A stretch of 64,000 nt of DNA from CALNXN01 sp942490645 (GTDB taxonomy: Bacteria; Pseudomonadota; Alphaproteobacteria; Rhodobacterales; Rhodobacteraceae), in NCBI GenBank assembly GCA_942490645.1, contig CALNXN010000007.1:384354-448353 (forward strand). The letters are read 5' to 3'. A program made the translations under genes and the position numbers. Below are positions 1 through 9,421 of this stretch, in pieces. Each line of letters starts with the position of its first letter. Within the stretch, counting starts at the first letter, position 1. The notes under the pieces are model-generated. The model was not told the DNA's origin. It did no database searches and worked only from the letters and a program-made list of their open reading frames with translations.

Positions 1-1
1 G

Positions 2-2010
2 CCGCGCCCGCGTCGCTACAAGATCCAGGAAGTCATCAAGGTCCGCCAGATCCTGCTGGTGCAGGTCGTCAAGGAAGAGCGCGGCAACAAGGGCGCGGCG
101 CTGACCACCTATCTGTCGCTGGCCGGGCGCTACTGCGTGCTGATGCCCAACACCGCGCGCGGTGGCGGCATTTCGCGCAAGATCACCAATGCCGTGGACC
201 GCAAGAAGCTCAAGACCATCGCCGAAGAGATCGACGTGCCGAAGGGCGCGGGGCTGATCATCCGCACCGCCGGCGCCAAGCGCACCAAGGCCGAGATCAA
301 GCGCGATTACGAATATCTGCAGCGCCTGTGGGAACAGATCCGCGAGCTGACGCTGAAATCCATCGCGCCCGCCAAGATCTACGAAGAAGGCGATCTGATC
401 AAACGGTCGATCCGCGATCTTTACAACCGCGACATCGACGAGGTGTTGGTCGAGGGCGAGCGCGGCTACCGCATCGCCAAGGACTTCATGAAGATGATCA
501 TGCCGTCCCACGCCAAGAACGTGAAACTCTATTCCGAAGGTCTGCCGCTTTTTGCGCGCTATCAGGTGGAAAGCTACCTGGCGGGGATGTTCAACCCGAC
601 GGTGCAACTGCCCTCGGGCGGCTATATCGTGATCGGCGTGACCGAGGCGCTGGTGGCCATCGACGTGAACTCCGGCCGGGCCACCAAGGAAGGCTCGATC
701 GAGGAGACCGCGCTCAAGACCAACCTGGAGGCCGCCGACGAGGTGGCGCGCCAGTTGCGTCTGCGCGATCTGGCCGGTCTGATCGTGATCGACTTCATCG
801 ACATGGACGAGCGCAAGAACAACGCCGCCGTCGAAAAGCGCATGAAAGACAAGCTCAAGACCGACCGTGCGCGCATTCAGGTGGGCCGGATTTCGGGCTT
901 TGGCCTGATGGAAATGTCGCGCCAGCGTCTGCGTCCCGGCATGATCGAGGCCACGACACAGCCCTGTCAGGCGTGTCACGGCACGGGTCTGATCCGGTCG
1001 GATGACAATCTGGCCCTTTCGATCCTGCGTCAGATCGAAGAGGAAGGCACGCGCAAACGTTCGCGCGAGGTGCTGGTCAAGGCGCCGGTCGGGATTGCGA
1101 ATTTCCTGATGAACCAAAAACGCGAACACATCGCCCAAATCGAATCCCGTTATGGTCTGTCGGTGCGGATCGAAGGCGACCATACTCTGGTCAGCCCTGA
1201 TTTCAGCCTTGAGAAGTTCAAGACGGCAACGCGGGTCGTACCGGTCGCTTCTGCCGCTGTGGTGTCGGTGGATACATCGCTCATGGATCAGATCGACGAA
1301 GACGAAAGCCGCGGAGGTTGACGAGAGCGAAGCGCCATCCGCGCCATCGTCCTCTGCTGCCCCTGCACCCAACGGCCACGACACGTCCGAAGGCGATGGT
1401 GAGGGCAAGCCCAAGCGTCGTCGTCGCCGGCGTCGTCGGAGCCGTTCCAAATCAAATGGCGAGAACGCCGAGACACAAGGCGAAAACGCTGACGCTCAGC
1501 AAGACACAGCGCCTGAGAAAAACGCAGCCGATGCGGCACCCGAGCCTGCAACGCAAGACGCCACGCCGGAGCAGAACACAGATGCGCCTGCGGCTGAGGA
1601 GAAGCCAAAGCCCAAGACCCGCTGACCAGACGTCGCGCAGCCGCAAGCCCAAGGCCGAAAGCGGTGGCCGAAGGCGAAACGGATGCAGACGCAACAGGAC
1701 AGAGACCGACGAGACCGTGCCAGGCGGAAGAAGCCGCAGCCGAAGCGCCAAGAAGCGGACAGCGAGCCGCCACGCCGCGGCCGCGAAAAAGCCCAAGGCG
1801 GACGCCGCAAGCTGCGGCGGTTGAAGATGCAAACGAGCAAAGGAAGCGGCCGGTGCCTGCACCAGAGGCCGTCAAGGCGGCCGCCCCTGCAGCCAACCAC
1901 CCGAGCCAGCGGCCGAACCCGCGCCTGTTGCTGCAGAGCCGGAACCGGTCGCAGAGAAGCCGGCGAAAGCCAAGCCAAAGCGCAAAGGCTGGTGGTCGCT
2001 GGGCGGTTGA
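2..2010 (+). CDS. rne: Ribonuclease E/G, 5'-truncated by the window edge, with frameshifts in the tail
   Basis: Endoribonuclease that starts mRNA decay and processes rRNA; the degradosome scaffold. The visible protein begins inside the S1 RNA-binding domain, runs through the RNase E/G catalytic core (DVNSGRAT and VIDFIDM motifs) and includes the zinc-link CxxC (CQACHGTG) near base 970. Frame 2 is open to base 1321. The acidic/proline-rich tail, with a run of eight arginines near base 1425, continues in a second frame to about 1625 and then in others. It ends as KRKGWWSLGG at 2010, an ending I recall from Rhodobacterales RNase E. At least three indels lie between 1295 and 1900. Since every piece keeps the expected composition, I read them as sequence errors, not decay. 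Confidence 0.9.
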
Positions 2011-2032
2011 GCTTGAGCAAACGGAACAGACA

Positions 2033-2061
2033 GGGGCGTGCCTTCGGGCGCGCCCTTGTTT
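2033..2061 (+). terminator. Rho-independent terminator after rne
   Basis: GGGGCGTGCC, a TTC loop, GGGCGCGCCC, then TTGTTT, 23 bases after the rne stop codon. The 10-bp stem has a single wobble-type weak position. It faces the convergent TusA-like gene. Confidence 0.7.
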
Positions 2062-2094
2062 CGTATGTGCCCAAGTTTTGGCGGTTCGCCCGGT

Positions 2095-2340
2095 TCAGCC
2101 GGTTTTCTTGCGGATCACATAGGTCTGCACTGAACCGTCGCCATCGATCGCGGTGTCGACCAGCGTCATGCCCGGCTTCTCGGCACAGAAATGCGGCACA
2201 TCCACCATGGCCGCCGGATCATCGGCCAGCAGCGTCAATTCATCGCCCGGAGGCAACGCCTGCAGCCGTTTGCGCGCCTTCAGAACGGGCAGGGGGCACA
2301 GCAGCCCCAGGGCATCAAGATGGTGGTTTGGATCGCTCAT
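2095..2340 (-). CDS. TusA/SirA-family sulfurtransferase-like protein
   Basis: Small cytoplasmic protein of 81 residues. The N-terminal GLLCPLPVLKARKRL carries the CPxP motif whose cysteine is the sulfur-carrying residue in TusA. In that family the protein relays persulfide sulfur for tRNA thiolation or other thio-cofactor pathways. I chose the ATG at 2340 because it sits directly ahead of the TusA domain; the in-frame extension to 2412 has no family-like sequence and runs into the upstream region of ccdA. It is divergent from ccdA, whose thiol-redox role fits loosely. Which sulfur pathway it serves cannot be told from sequence. Length is normal for the family. Confidence 0.85.
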   Translation of the reverse strand: MSDPNHHLDALGLLCPLPVLKARKRLQALPPGDELTLLADDPAAMVDVPHFCAEKPGMTLVDTAIDGDGSVQTYVIRKKTG

Positions 2341-2433
2341 ACCGTTGAGATAAGCGCGATGTTTCAGGCTGTCCACACAGTTGTGACCAACGGCCCCCGT
2401 GACGCGCCGCACGGAATGGCATAAGCCTGCGAT

Positions 2434-3190
2434 ATGTTCGGAATTGAAATCATAGACGCAAGCCTGCTGCCTGCAATGTTCGTGGCGCTTTTGGCCGGTG
2501 TCATCAGCTTTCTAAGCCCCTGCGTGTTGCCTATCGTGCCGCCCTATCTTGCCTATATGAGCGGCGTCAGCCTGAATGAGATGTCGGGGAGCGGCGGCGC
2601 GCGGCGCAAGGCGATGATCGCTGCGCTTTTCTTCGTTATGGGGCTGTCAGCACGGTCTTTCTGATCCTGGGCTTCACAGCCTCGGCCTTCGGGGCGTTTT
2701 TCCTGCAAAACCAGGTGCTTTTTGCGCAGAATCTCCGGGTGTGGTCGTGATCGTGTTCGGGCTGCATTTTCTGGGTGTCTTCCGTATCCCGTTTCTGGAT
2801 CGCGAGGCGCGGATGGATGCGGGCGATCAGGGTGGCTCCAGCTTTGGTGCCTATGTGCTGGGGCTGGCCTTTGCCTTTGGCTGGACGCCCTGCATCGGCC
2901 CGCAACTGGGCGCGATCCTGTCGCTGGCTGCCAACGAGGCGTCCGTCACCCGTGGCACTGTTTTGCTCGGTGTCTACGCTCTGGGCTTGGGTATTCCATT
3001 TTTGCTGGCCGCGATGTTCATCACCCGCGCGGTGGGTGTGATGAACCGCCTCAAGCGCCACATGCAGCTGATCGAGCGGGTCATGGGCGGGTTGCTGGTC
3101 GTGGTCGGTCTGGCACTGGTCACCGGCGCGTTCACGACGTTCTCATGGTGGCTGCTCGAACGGTTCCCGGCCTTGGGTGCATTGGGTTAA
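2434..3190 (+). CDS. ccdA: Cytochrome c biogenesis protein CcdA, frameshifted
   Basis: Polytopic inner-membrane thiol reductant carrier that moves electrons from cytoplasmic thioredoxin to periplasmic apocytochrome c maturation factors. The N-terminal SFLSPCVLPIVPPY and the later GWTPCIGPQLGAIL are the two halves of the CcdA signature, each with its essential cysteine. The first frame closes at 2664, after MGLS. Coding then runs in a second frame (VFLILGFTASAFGAFFL) and, from about 2735, in a third frame to the TAA at 3190. At least two single-base indels fall between 2640 and 2740. Both halves are otherwise full length and family-like, so the gene is probably intact in the organism. Confidence 0.88.
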
Positions 3191-3249
3191 GCACCTTACG
3201 TTCCAGCCCACATCCCGCTAGTGTCGGTGCTGCAGGCCAAGGGCAGAAC

Positions 3250-4506
3250 ATGCACAAAGACGCAAGCCAGACCGTAACGCGCCGCCGGGTGTTCTATATT
3301 CCGGGTTTCGACCCTATGCCACCACGCCGCTACCGCGAACTTTACCGCGCCGAAGGCGCCGAACAGGCCGCGATTTCCGGCTATGAGATCGACATTGCGC
3401 GCGCGAAAACAGGGACGGGCTATGGCTGGCAGGTGGCGGCGCATGGATCGACGGGCAGGACACAGGCGGATATCGATGTGCTGGTCTGGTCCGACATCGT
3501 GCGGACAGCATGTCCAACGTCGATCCTGGGCACCTATGGTGCAACTGCTGCGCACCGCGTGGATCTATATCGCCAGCGGCGCGCTGTGGCGGCTGATGCG
3601 GCTGCGCAAGGGGCCGGTGATTGCGGCCCTTTACCCGGTGGCGATGTTGCTGGTGCAACTGGCGCTGGCTGTGGCTGGGTGTCTTGATTGCGGGCGCGGT
3701 GGGCCATGGCGCTGCGCCGGCTGACCTAGGTGCCGCAGGTCTGCAGACCTTGGCATTGTGATGGCCGCGGCGTGGGGCTGCGCTCTGTGTGGTCGTGATA
3801 TTGCGGTGGTTCAGGCGCAACGATGGCCGGTTCTTTGCCTATTATCTGATGCATGATTATGCCTTTGCCGCCTCTGACCGCGGGGCCAATCCGCCCGAGC
3901 TTGAGGCGCGCATGGCCGAGTTTACCGCCCAGATCGCCACGGCATTGCAGGACGATGTGCAGGAGGTGCTGGTCGTCGGTCATTCGTCGGGTGCATCTCT
4001 GGCAGTATCGATTGTGGCGGATCTGTTGCGCGATGGACGGGTGCGGGGTGCTGCTCCGGAATTATCGTTGCTGACATTGGGGCAGGTGGTGCCAATGGTC
4101 TCGTTTCTGCCCAACGCGCACCGTCTGCGTTCGGACTTGCATGATCTTGCTGCACAGCAGGCTGTGCCTTGGGTCGATGTGACGGCACCCGGCGACGGCT
4201 GCGCGTTCGCGCTTTGCGACCCGGTGTCGGTCTCGGGGCAGGCCACGGCCGACAAACGCTGGCCGCTGGTGTTTTCCGCAGCCTTTACGCAAAGCCTGAC
4301 GCCCGCGCGCTGGGCGGCACTGCGCTGGCGGTTTTTCCGGCTGCATTTCCAGTACCTTTGCGCCTTCGATCGGCCGAGGGACTATGATTATTTCCAGATC
4401 ACCGCAGGGCCGATGACGCCTTGGCGCGCGCTACGCTGGGCGCGCGCCGTCGCCATCGCGGATCGAAACGCCGGTGAACACAAATACACGTCGCGTGACC
4501 GCATGA
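3250..4506 (+). CDS. Alpha/beta-hydrolase-like membrane protein, frameshifted
   Basis: Predicted protein of roughly 415 residues, read from several frames. It starts MHKDASQTVTRRRVFYIPGFD; a hydrophobic segment (PVAMLLVQLALAVAG) and a second one follow near 3640-3790. Then comes a hydrolase-like nucleophile elbow, VGHSSGAS, near 3980. The pieces are at 3250-3520 (frame 1), about 3530-3690 (frame 2) and 3789-4440 (frame 3). The last stretch, ETPVNTNTRRVTA in frame 1, ends at a TGA that overlaps the P450 start as ATGA. That coupling suggests the two proteins are made together. I do not recognise a substrate. A lipase or esterase partner of the P450 is only a guess. Confidence 0.6.
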
Positions 4507-5861
4507 CCCTGCCGCCGAAACCGCCAAATCGCGCCGACGGGCGTGTCGCTTCTGGCGCTACATGCGGCTGTTTCGGCGCGACATCCTGTCGGCACAGCCC
4601 GAACGGCTTTATCGCGCGTGGATGGCCGAGTTTCGCACGCCGTTTTTCCGCAGCTTTCATGGCCAATGATCCGGACCTGGTCCGCGAAGTGCTCAAGGAC
4701 CGCCCGCGCGATTTTCCCAAAGTCCAACCGGATTGGCGAAGGGTTGCGCCCGCTGCTGGGCAATTCGGTCTTTCTGACCAATGGCGCGAATGGGAGCGCC
4801 AGCGGCGCATCATTGATCCCGCCTTCGAGGGCGGGCGCTTGCGCGAGACCTTTCCCGCCATGTGCGGCCGCCTCAGGCAGCCGTGGCGCGGTTGCGGATC
4901 GCACGTTGGCCAGCCGGGTGTCGAGATCGAAGCTGAGACCAGCCACGCCGCGGCCGACGTGATCTTTCGCACGCTCTTTTCGCTACCTATCGAGGACACA
5001 ACAGCACGTGCGGTGTTTGAGGCGTTTCGCGCGCATCAGCGCAGCCAACCCATCCTCAACCTTGCCGCTTTTGTGCCCCTGCCACGCTGGGTGCCGCGCG
5101 GGCACCGGCGCAAAACCAAGGCCACTGCAGCTGTCATCCGCGGCCTGATCACGCAGATGACGCACACCCGGATGCAACAGATCGCGGACGGCACCGCGCC
5201 TGACGATCTGGCGACCAAGATCATGACGACGCCCGACCCTGAGACCGGCGCATGTTTTTCTGCCGAAGAAATGGTGGATCAGGTGGCGATTTTCTTTTTG
5301 GCCGGCCATGAGACCAGCGCCTCTGCACTGTCATGGGCGCTTTACCTGCTGGCGCTTTATCCCGACTGGCAGGCGCGCGTGGCGGCAGAAGTTGCCAACG
5401 CTCCGTTGAACGGGACGGCAGACGTGGCGGCCTTGCGCGTGACCCGCGATGTCTTTCGCGAGACGTTACGGCTCTATCCGCCGGTGCCGATGATGGTGCG
5501 CGAGGCCGCGGGCGAGGAGGTGTTTCGCAAGCGCCGCGTGCCACGGGGCGCTCAGATTGTTCTGAGCCCTTGGCACCTGCACCGTCATCAACGCCTGTGG
5601 GACGATCCCGATGGGTTTGACCCGGGGCGCTGGTCCACTGAAAACGGCCAAGCCTGCGCACGCGATGCGTTTATTCCCTTCAGCGCAGGCCCGCGGGTGT
5701 GTCCAGGCGCAGGGTTCGCCATGATCGAAGGGCCGCTTATTCTGGCCCACTTGATGCGCACCTACCGGGTTGAGCGGATCGAGGGACGCGAGCCAGAGCC
5801 ACAGGCCCATCTGACTGTGCGGGCGCGCGGCGGAATATGGCTGCGCATTGTCAGGCGCTAA
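4503..5861 (+). CDS. Cytochrome P450, frameshifted in the N-terminal third
   Basis: Heme-thiolate monooxygenase of about 450 residues. Clear family signatures are the I-helix oxygen-binding motif FFLAGHETS near base 5295, the K-helix ExxR in FRETLRLYPP near 5460, and the heme loop FSAGPRVCPGAG near 5682 with the axial cysteine. The start MTLPPKPPNR at 4503 follows an ATGA overlap with the hydrolase-like gene. Between 4550 and 4950 the frame changes about five times, but each piece stays P450-like (WRYMRLFRRDILSAQPERL, NDPDLVREVLKDRP, NRIGEGLRPLLGNSV). From 5000 the frame is clean. Electron donors are not encoded nearby and the substrate is unknown. Confidence 0.85.
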   Translation: MTLPPKPPNRADGRVASGATCGCFGATSCRHSPNGFIARGWPSFARRFSAAFMANDPDLVREVLKDRPRDFPKVQPDWRRVAPAAGQFGLSDQWREWERQRRIIDPAFEGGRLRETFPAMCGRLRQPWRGCGSHVGQPGVEIEAETSHAAADVIFRTLFSLPIEDTTARAVFEAFRAHQRSQPILNLAAFVPLPRWVPRGHRRKTKATAAVIRGLITQMTHTRMQQIADGTAPDDLATKIMTTPDPETGACFSAEEMVDQVAIFFLAGHETSASALSWALYLLALYPDWQARVAAEVANAPLNGTADVAALRVTRDVFRETLRLYPPVPMMVREAAGEEVFRKRRVPRGAQIVLSPWHLHRHQRLWDDPDGFDPGRWSTENGQACARDAFIPFSAGPRVCPGAGFAMIEGPLILAHLMRTYRVERIEGREPEPQAHLTVRARGGIWLRIVRR

Positions 5862-5930
5862 CAACTACCATCGTGCGGCGGTCTGTTCTATGCAGACGCA
5901 AATCGGAATCACCAGTGACGGAGTATCCCC

Positions 5931-6821
5931 ATGTCAGACCAATCGAAAATGCGCGCCCAAATGGAAACAGGTGCCGGGTTTATCGCAGCCCTGGATCAGT
6001 CGGGCGGCTCCACACCCAAGGCTTTGGCGCTCTATGGGGTTGAGCCATCGGACTATTCCGGCGACGCAGAGATGTTTCAGGCAATGCACGACATGCGCGC
6101 GCGGATCATTCTGGCCGATGATTTCACGTCCCAAAAGGTGATCGGTGCGATCCTGTTCGAACGCACCATGAACGAGACGATCAACGACAAACCGGTGGCG
6201 GAATTGCTGTGGCATGACCGCGGCGTGGTGCCGTTCCTCAAGATCGACAAGGGCCTCGAAGATGAGGCAAACGGGGTTCAGATGCTCAAGCCGATGCCGG
6301 GCCTGGAGGCATTGTTGGCCGAGGCCAAGGCAAAGGGCATTTTCGGCACCAAGGAGCGGTCCGTTATTCAGGAGGCCAACGCGCAAGGCATCGCCGATGT
6401 GGTCGCCCAACAATTCGACGTGGCGCGCATGGTGATTGCGGCCGGTCTGGTCCCAATCCTTGAGCCGGAGGTGAACATTCATTCCGCAACCAAGGCCGAA
6501 GCCGAAGCACTGATGAAGGCGGAGATCGAAACCCACCTCGACACGCTGGAAGACGGCGTTGACGTGATGCTCAAGCTCACATTGCCGAACGTGGCCGGTC
6601 TGTATGACAGCCTTGCCGATCATCCGCGCGTGCTGCGTGTTGTTGCGCTTTCGGGGGGGTATTCGACGGACGAGGCATCTGAAAAGCTGGCGCAGAACGC
6701 CAAGATGATCGCCAGCTTCAGCCGGGCACTGACCGAAGGGCTGAACGTCAAGATGACGGATGCCGCGTTCAATGCAGCCTTGGGCGCGAATATCGACAAG
6801 ATTTATCGCGCCTCTGTTTAA
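5931..6821 (+). CDS. Class I fructose-bisphosphate aldolase
   Basis: Complete 296-residue cytosolic enzyme for reversible cleavage of fructose 1,6-bisphosphate in glycolysis and gluconeogenesis. The sequence matches the bacterial Schiff-base aldolases of Staphylococcus Fda type rather than the zinc class II type. Markers are AALDQSGGSTPKAL at residues 19-33, PFLKIDKGL at 101-109, and the likely Schiff-base lysine 215 in VMLKLTLPN. A GGAG ribosome site lies about 8 bases before the ATG. It stands alone between the P450 and the convergent fumC operon. No frame problems. Confidence 0.93.
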   Translation: MSDQSKMRAQMETGAGFIAALDQSGGSTPKALALYGVEPSDYSGDAEMFQAMHDMRARIILADDFTSQKVIGAILFERTMNETINDKPVAELLWHDRGVVPFLKIDKGLEDEANGVQMLKPMPGLEALLAEAKAKGIFGTKERSVIQEANAQGIADVVAQQFDVARMVIAAGLVPILEPEVNIHSATKAEAEALMKAEIETHLDTLEDGVDVMLKLTLPNVAGLYDSLADHPRVLRVVALSGGYSTDEASEKLAQNAKMIASFSRALTEGLNVKMTDAAFNAALGANIDKIYRASV

Positions 6822-6836
6822 GGCCCGTCTCGGACA

Positions 6837-7070
6837 TCAGTCCGGTGCGGTGGCACGCGCCTGCAAATTGCGCAGCACATAAAGCCGGATCGCCGACGCC
6901 AGCCCGGTGTCGGTGCCGCGATCTACATCAATTTCGGCCACCAAGGCATTGATTGGCATGGAGTTTTGCGCGGCTATGGCGCGCAGCTCCTGCCAAAAGG
7001 CATCCTCAAGGGAAATCGACGTACGGTGCCCCTTGAGCGTGACCGAATGCTTGATGGGCCGTCCGCTCAT
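6837..7070 (-). CDS. Ribbon-helix-helix domain protein (RHH_4-like)
   Basis: A 77-residue basic protein with a single ribbon-helix-helix fold. The strand region KHSVTLKGHRTSISLEDAFW leads into two helices (AFWQELRAIAAQ and INALVAEIDVDR). It resembles the small RHH proteins found beside fumC in Rhodobacterales. Its start codon overlaps the DUF4169 stop codon as ATGA, so it is the third gene of the fumC operon. The fold suggests DNA binding as a dimer, but no target is known to me. Confidence 0.8.
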   Translation of the reverse strand: MSGRPIKHSVTLKGHRTSISLEDAFWQELRAIAAQNSMPINALVAEIDVDRGTDTGLASAIRLYVLRNLQARATAPD

Positions 7071-7243
7071 GTGTCGCGTTTGTGCGCATCCAGATTGCGG
7101 GCAATCTTTTCCGCTTTGGCTTTCAGCAGGTCTTTTTGGGCCTTGGTCTGACCGAAAGCGACGGCGTTTTCACCAGCGCGTGCCTTGCGGGATGCGCGGT
7201 TGCGCTCTTTCTTGACCTTGTTCAGATTGATGGGGGCGCTCAT
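7067..7243 (-). CDS. DUF4169 family protein
   Basis: A 58-residue, very basic, probably helical protein beginning MSAPINLNKVKKERNR and rich in Lys/Arg/Ala throughout, as in DUF4169. Both ends overlap neighbours as ATGA: its ATG with the fumC stop, its stop with the RHH start. The three genes are therefore translated as one coupled unit. I know of no function for the family. The charge suggests nucleic acid or ribosome contact, which is inference. Short but convincing because of the exact overlaps and conserved neighbourhood. Confidence 0.8.
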   Translation of the reverse strand: MSAPINLNKVKKERNRASRKARAGENAVAFGQTKAQKDLLKAKAEKIARNLDAHKRDT

Positions 7244-8631
7244 TTCGGTCCAATCATGTTTTCCGGGCGCACCACGCGCTCAAATGTTTCGGCGTCGACA
7301 AACCCCAGCGCGATGGCTTCTTCCTTGAGGGTTGTGCCGTTTTTATGCGCGGTTTTGGCGACCTTGGTGGCGTTGTCATACCCGATTTCCGGCGCCAGCG
7401 CTGTCACCAGCATCAGTGATTCACGCATCAGCTTTTCGATCCGGTCCGCATCGGCCTGAAGGCCCGCCACCAGATTGTCGGTGAACGCCGAGGCAGCATC
7501 GCCCAAAAGTTGCATGGATTGCAGCACGTTATAGGCCATCATGGGCTTGTAGACGTTCAGCTCGAAATGACCCTGCGATCCTGCAAAGCCGACCGCGGCA
7601 TCATTGCCAAAGACATGCGCGCAAACCTGGGTCAGCGCCTCGCATTGGGTCGGGTTGACCTTGCCCGGCATGATCGACGACCCCGGCTCGTTTTCCGGCA
7701 AGATCAGCTCGCCCAGCCCACAGCGCGGTCCGGAACCCAATAGGCGGATATCGTTGGCGATCTTGAACAGGCTCGCGGCCACGGTTTTCAGCGCGCCGGA
7801 AATTTCGACCATCGCGTCATGTGCGGCAAGCGCCTCGAATTTGTTGGGCGCCGTGATAAAGGGCAGGCCGGTGATCTCGGCCATGTTATTTGCGACCATC
7901 ACGTCCCACCCTTTTTTGGTGTTCAGCCCGGTGCCAACGGCAGTGCCACCTTGCGCCAACTCGTATATGCGCCCCAGCGCGTCCTTGACCCGCTGAATGC
8001 CCATCGCAACCTGATGCGCATAGCCGGAAAACTCCTGGCTCAGTGTCAGAGGCGTCGCGTCCTGCGTGTGCGTGCGGCCAATCTTGATGATGCCGTCGAA
8101 CTCCTTGATCTTGGATTCCAGCGCGAAATGCAGTTTGGCCAGCCCCGGCAAGAGCACGTTATGCGCAGTCATCGCCGCCGAGATATGCATGGCCGTCGGA
8201 AAAGTGTCGTTGGAAGATTGCCCCATGTTGCAGTGATCGTTGGGGTGCACGGGGTCTTTGGAACCGATCACGCCGCCCATGATTTCAATCGCGCGGTTGG
8301 CGATGACTTCGTTGGCGTTCATGTTGGATTGCGTGCCCGATCCGGTTTGCCAGACGACCAATGGGAAATTGTCGTCAAACTTGCCTTCGATGACTTCCCC
8401 GGCGGCTTGGGTAATGGCTTTGCCACGTTCAGCATCAAGATCACCCAATTCCACATTGGCCTGTGCGCAGGCCTTCTTGATCACACCGAGGGCGCGGACC
8501 AAGGCGATAGGTTGTTTTTCCCACCCAATCGGAAAGTTCATGATCGAGCGTTGTGTCTGTGCGCCCCAATATTTGTCTGCGGGCACTTCAAGGGGGCCAA
8601 AACTGTCGGTCTCTGTGCGCGTGTCTGTCAT
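7240..8631 (-). CDS. fumC: Class II fumarate hydratase
   Basis: Cytosolic iron-independent fumarase of 463 residues, converting fumarate and malate in the TCA cycle. It has the superfamily signature GSSIMPGKVNPTQ, the N-terminal WGAQTQRSIMNFPIG, and SGTQSNMNANEV and HPNDHCNMGQSSNDT active-site segments. An in-frame extension to 8763 exists, but I chose the ATG at 8631. It has an AGGAGA ribosome site 6 bases upstream and gives the family's usual N-terminus (MTDTRTETDSFGPLEV). First gene of a coupled operon with DUF4169 and RHH. A tandem palindrome lies 68 bases upstream of the start. Confidence 0.95.
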   Translation of the reverse strand: MTDTRTETDSFGPLEVPADKYWGAQTQRSIMNFPIGWEKQPIALVRALGVIKKACAQANVELGDLDAERGKAITQAAGEVIEGKFDDNFPLVVWQTGSGTQSNMNANEVIANRAIEIMGGVIGSKDPVHPNDHCNMGQSSNDTFPTAMHISAAMTAHNVLLPGLAKLHFALESKIKEFDGIIKIGRTHTQDATPLTLSQEFSGYAHQVAMGIQRVKDALGRIYELAQGGTAVGTGLNTKKGWDVMVANNMAEITGLPFITAPNKFEALAAHDAMVEISGALKTVAASLFKIANDIRLLGSGPRCGLGELILPENEPGSSIMPGKVNPTQCEALTQVCAHVFGNDAAVGFAGSQGHFELNVYKPMMAYNVLQSMQLLGDAASAFTDNLVAGLQADADRIEKLMRESLMLVTALAPEIGYDNATKVAKTAHKNGTTLKEEAIALGFVDAETFERVVRPENMIGPK

Positions 8632-8698
8632 GGGATGTCTCCTGATGCGGGCGTGGCGTTTAGGTACTCTGTTACCTATCCCCAAGCAAACATCAATA

Positions 8699-8718
8699 CT
8701 GTATACAGTTGTATACAG
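8699..8718. promoter_or_regulatory. Tandem TGTATACA palindromes between fumC and a secreted-protein gene
   Basis: CTGTATACAG is immediately followed by TTGTATACAG, so two near-identical dyads sit 10 bases apart, one helical turn. They lie in the 250-base divergent gap, closer to fumC. This looks like a dimeric repressor site bound cooperatively. The protein that binds is unknown. Confidence 0.5.
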
Positions 8719-8881
8719 ATATCTGCGGCGGAATGCCCCGCGACAGGCCGCGATATCAGTCATTGGCGATGCAGGTTTTTGTGTTCACCCAAGGCAAACC
8801 CTGTGAAGTGGCTGGAAAAAGACTATATTATACTTGAGGGAATTTGTACCGCGCACGCGCGACTGTATTGGAGGATGTGTC

Positions 8882-9421
8882 ATGGGTGTTATCCGCGTTG
8901 GATCTGCGGCTTTGGGGCTTATTGTGGCCTTTGCAATGTGCCTGCCAGCTTGGGCAGATATTTCACGTTTCACGGGGGAATACACCGGGTCCGCCGAGGT
9001 CGTCGAGGCCGATGGGACGGTTGAACCACGTGATATGAGCGTGACGATCTCGGAACTAAAGAAGGGGTTTCAGATCAACTGGACGTCGACCACTTATCGC
9101 GGCGATGGTCGGGTGTCTGAGAAATCCTACACCATCAATTTCTTGCCCACCGACCGTGGTGACGTCTATTCAGCAGCCATGCAGCGCAACGTGTTTGGCC
9201 ATGAGGTGCAATTGAACCCCATGAAAGGCGAGCCGTTCGTCTGGGCCCGGATCAACAGCGACACACTGAGCGTCTATTCGCTCTTTGTCGCAGCAGATGG
9301 AGGCTACGAGATCCAGCAATTTGATCGCACATTGGCCGAGGGCGGGTTGGATCTGGCGTTTTCGCGCGTCCGAAACGGAGAAATTCAGCGCACCGTCAAC
9401 AGCTTCCTCGAGAAGCAGTGA
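8882..9421 (+). CDS. Secreted hypothetical protein
   Basis: A 179-residue protein with a clear Sec signal peptide: MGVIRVGSAALGLIVAFAMC then LPAWA, with likely cleavage after AWA near residue 25. The mature part is mostly beta-rich (FTGEYTGSAEVVEADGTVE, MSVTISELKKGFQINWTST), which could be a small beta-barrel or lipocalin-like fold, but I do not recognise the family. A GGAGG ribosome site lies 7 bases before the ATG at 8882. It converges on sspB with the stop codons directly adjacent. Periplasmic location is inferred from the signal peptide. Confidence 0.7.
   Translation: MGVIRVGSAALGLIVAFAMCLPAWADISRFTGEYTGSAEVVEADGTVEPRDMSVTISELKKGFQINWTSTTYRGDGRVSEKSYTINFLPTDRGDVYSAAMQRNVFGHEVQLNPMKGEPFVWARINSDTLSVYSLFVAADGGYEIQQFDRTLAEGGLDLAFSRVRNGEIQRTVNSFLEKQ

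Noticed and set aside
7819..9024. 401-residue plus-strand open frame
   Set aside because: Antisense to fumC, with His/Arg/Gly-rich content and no domain.
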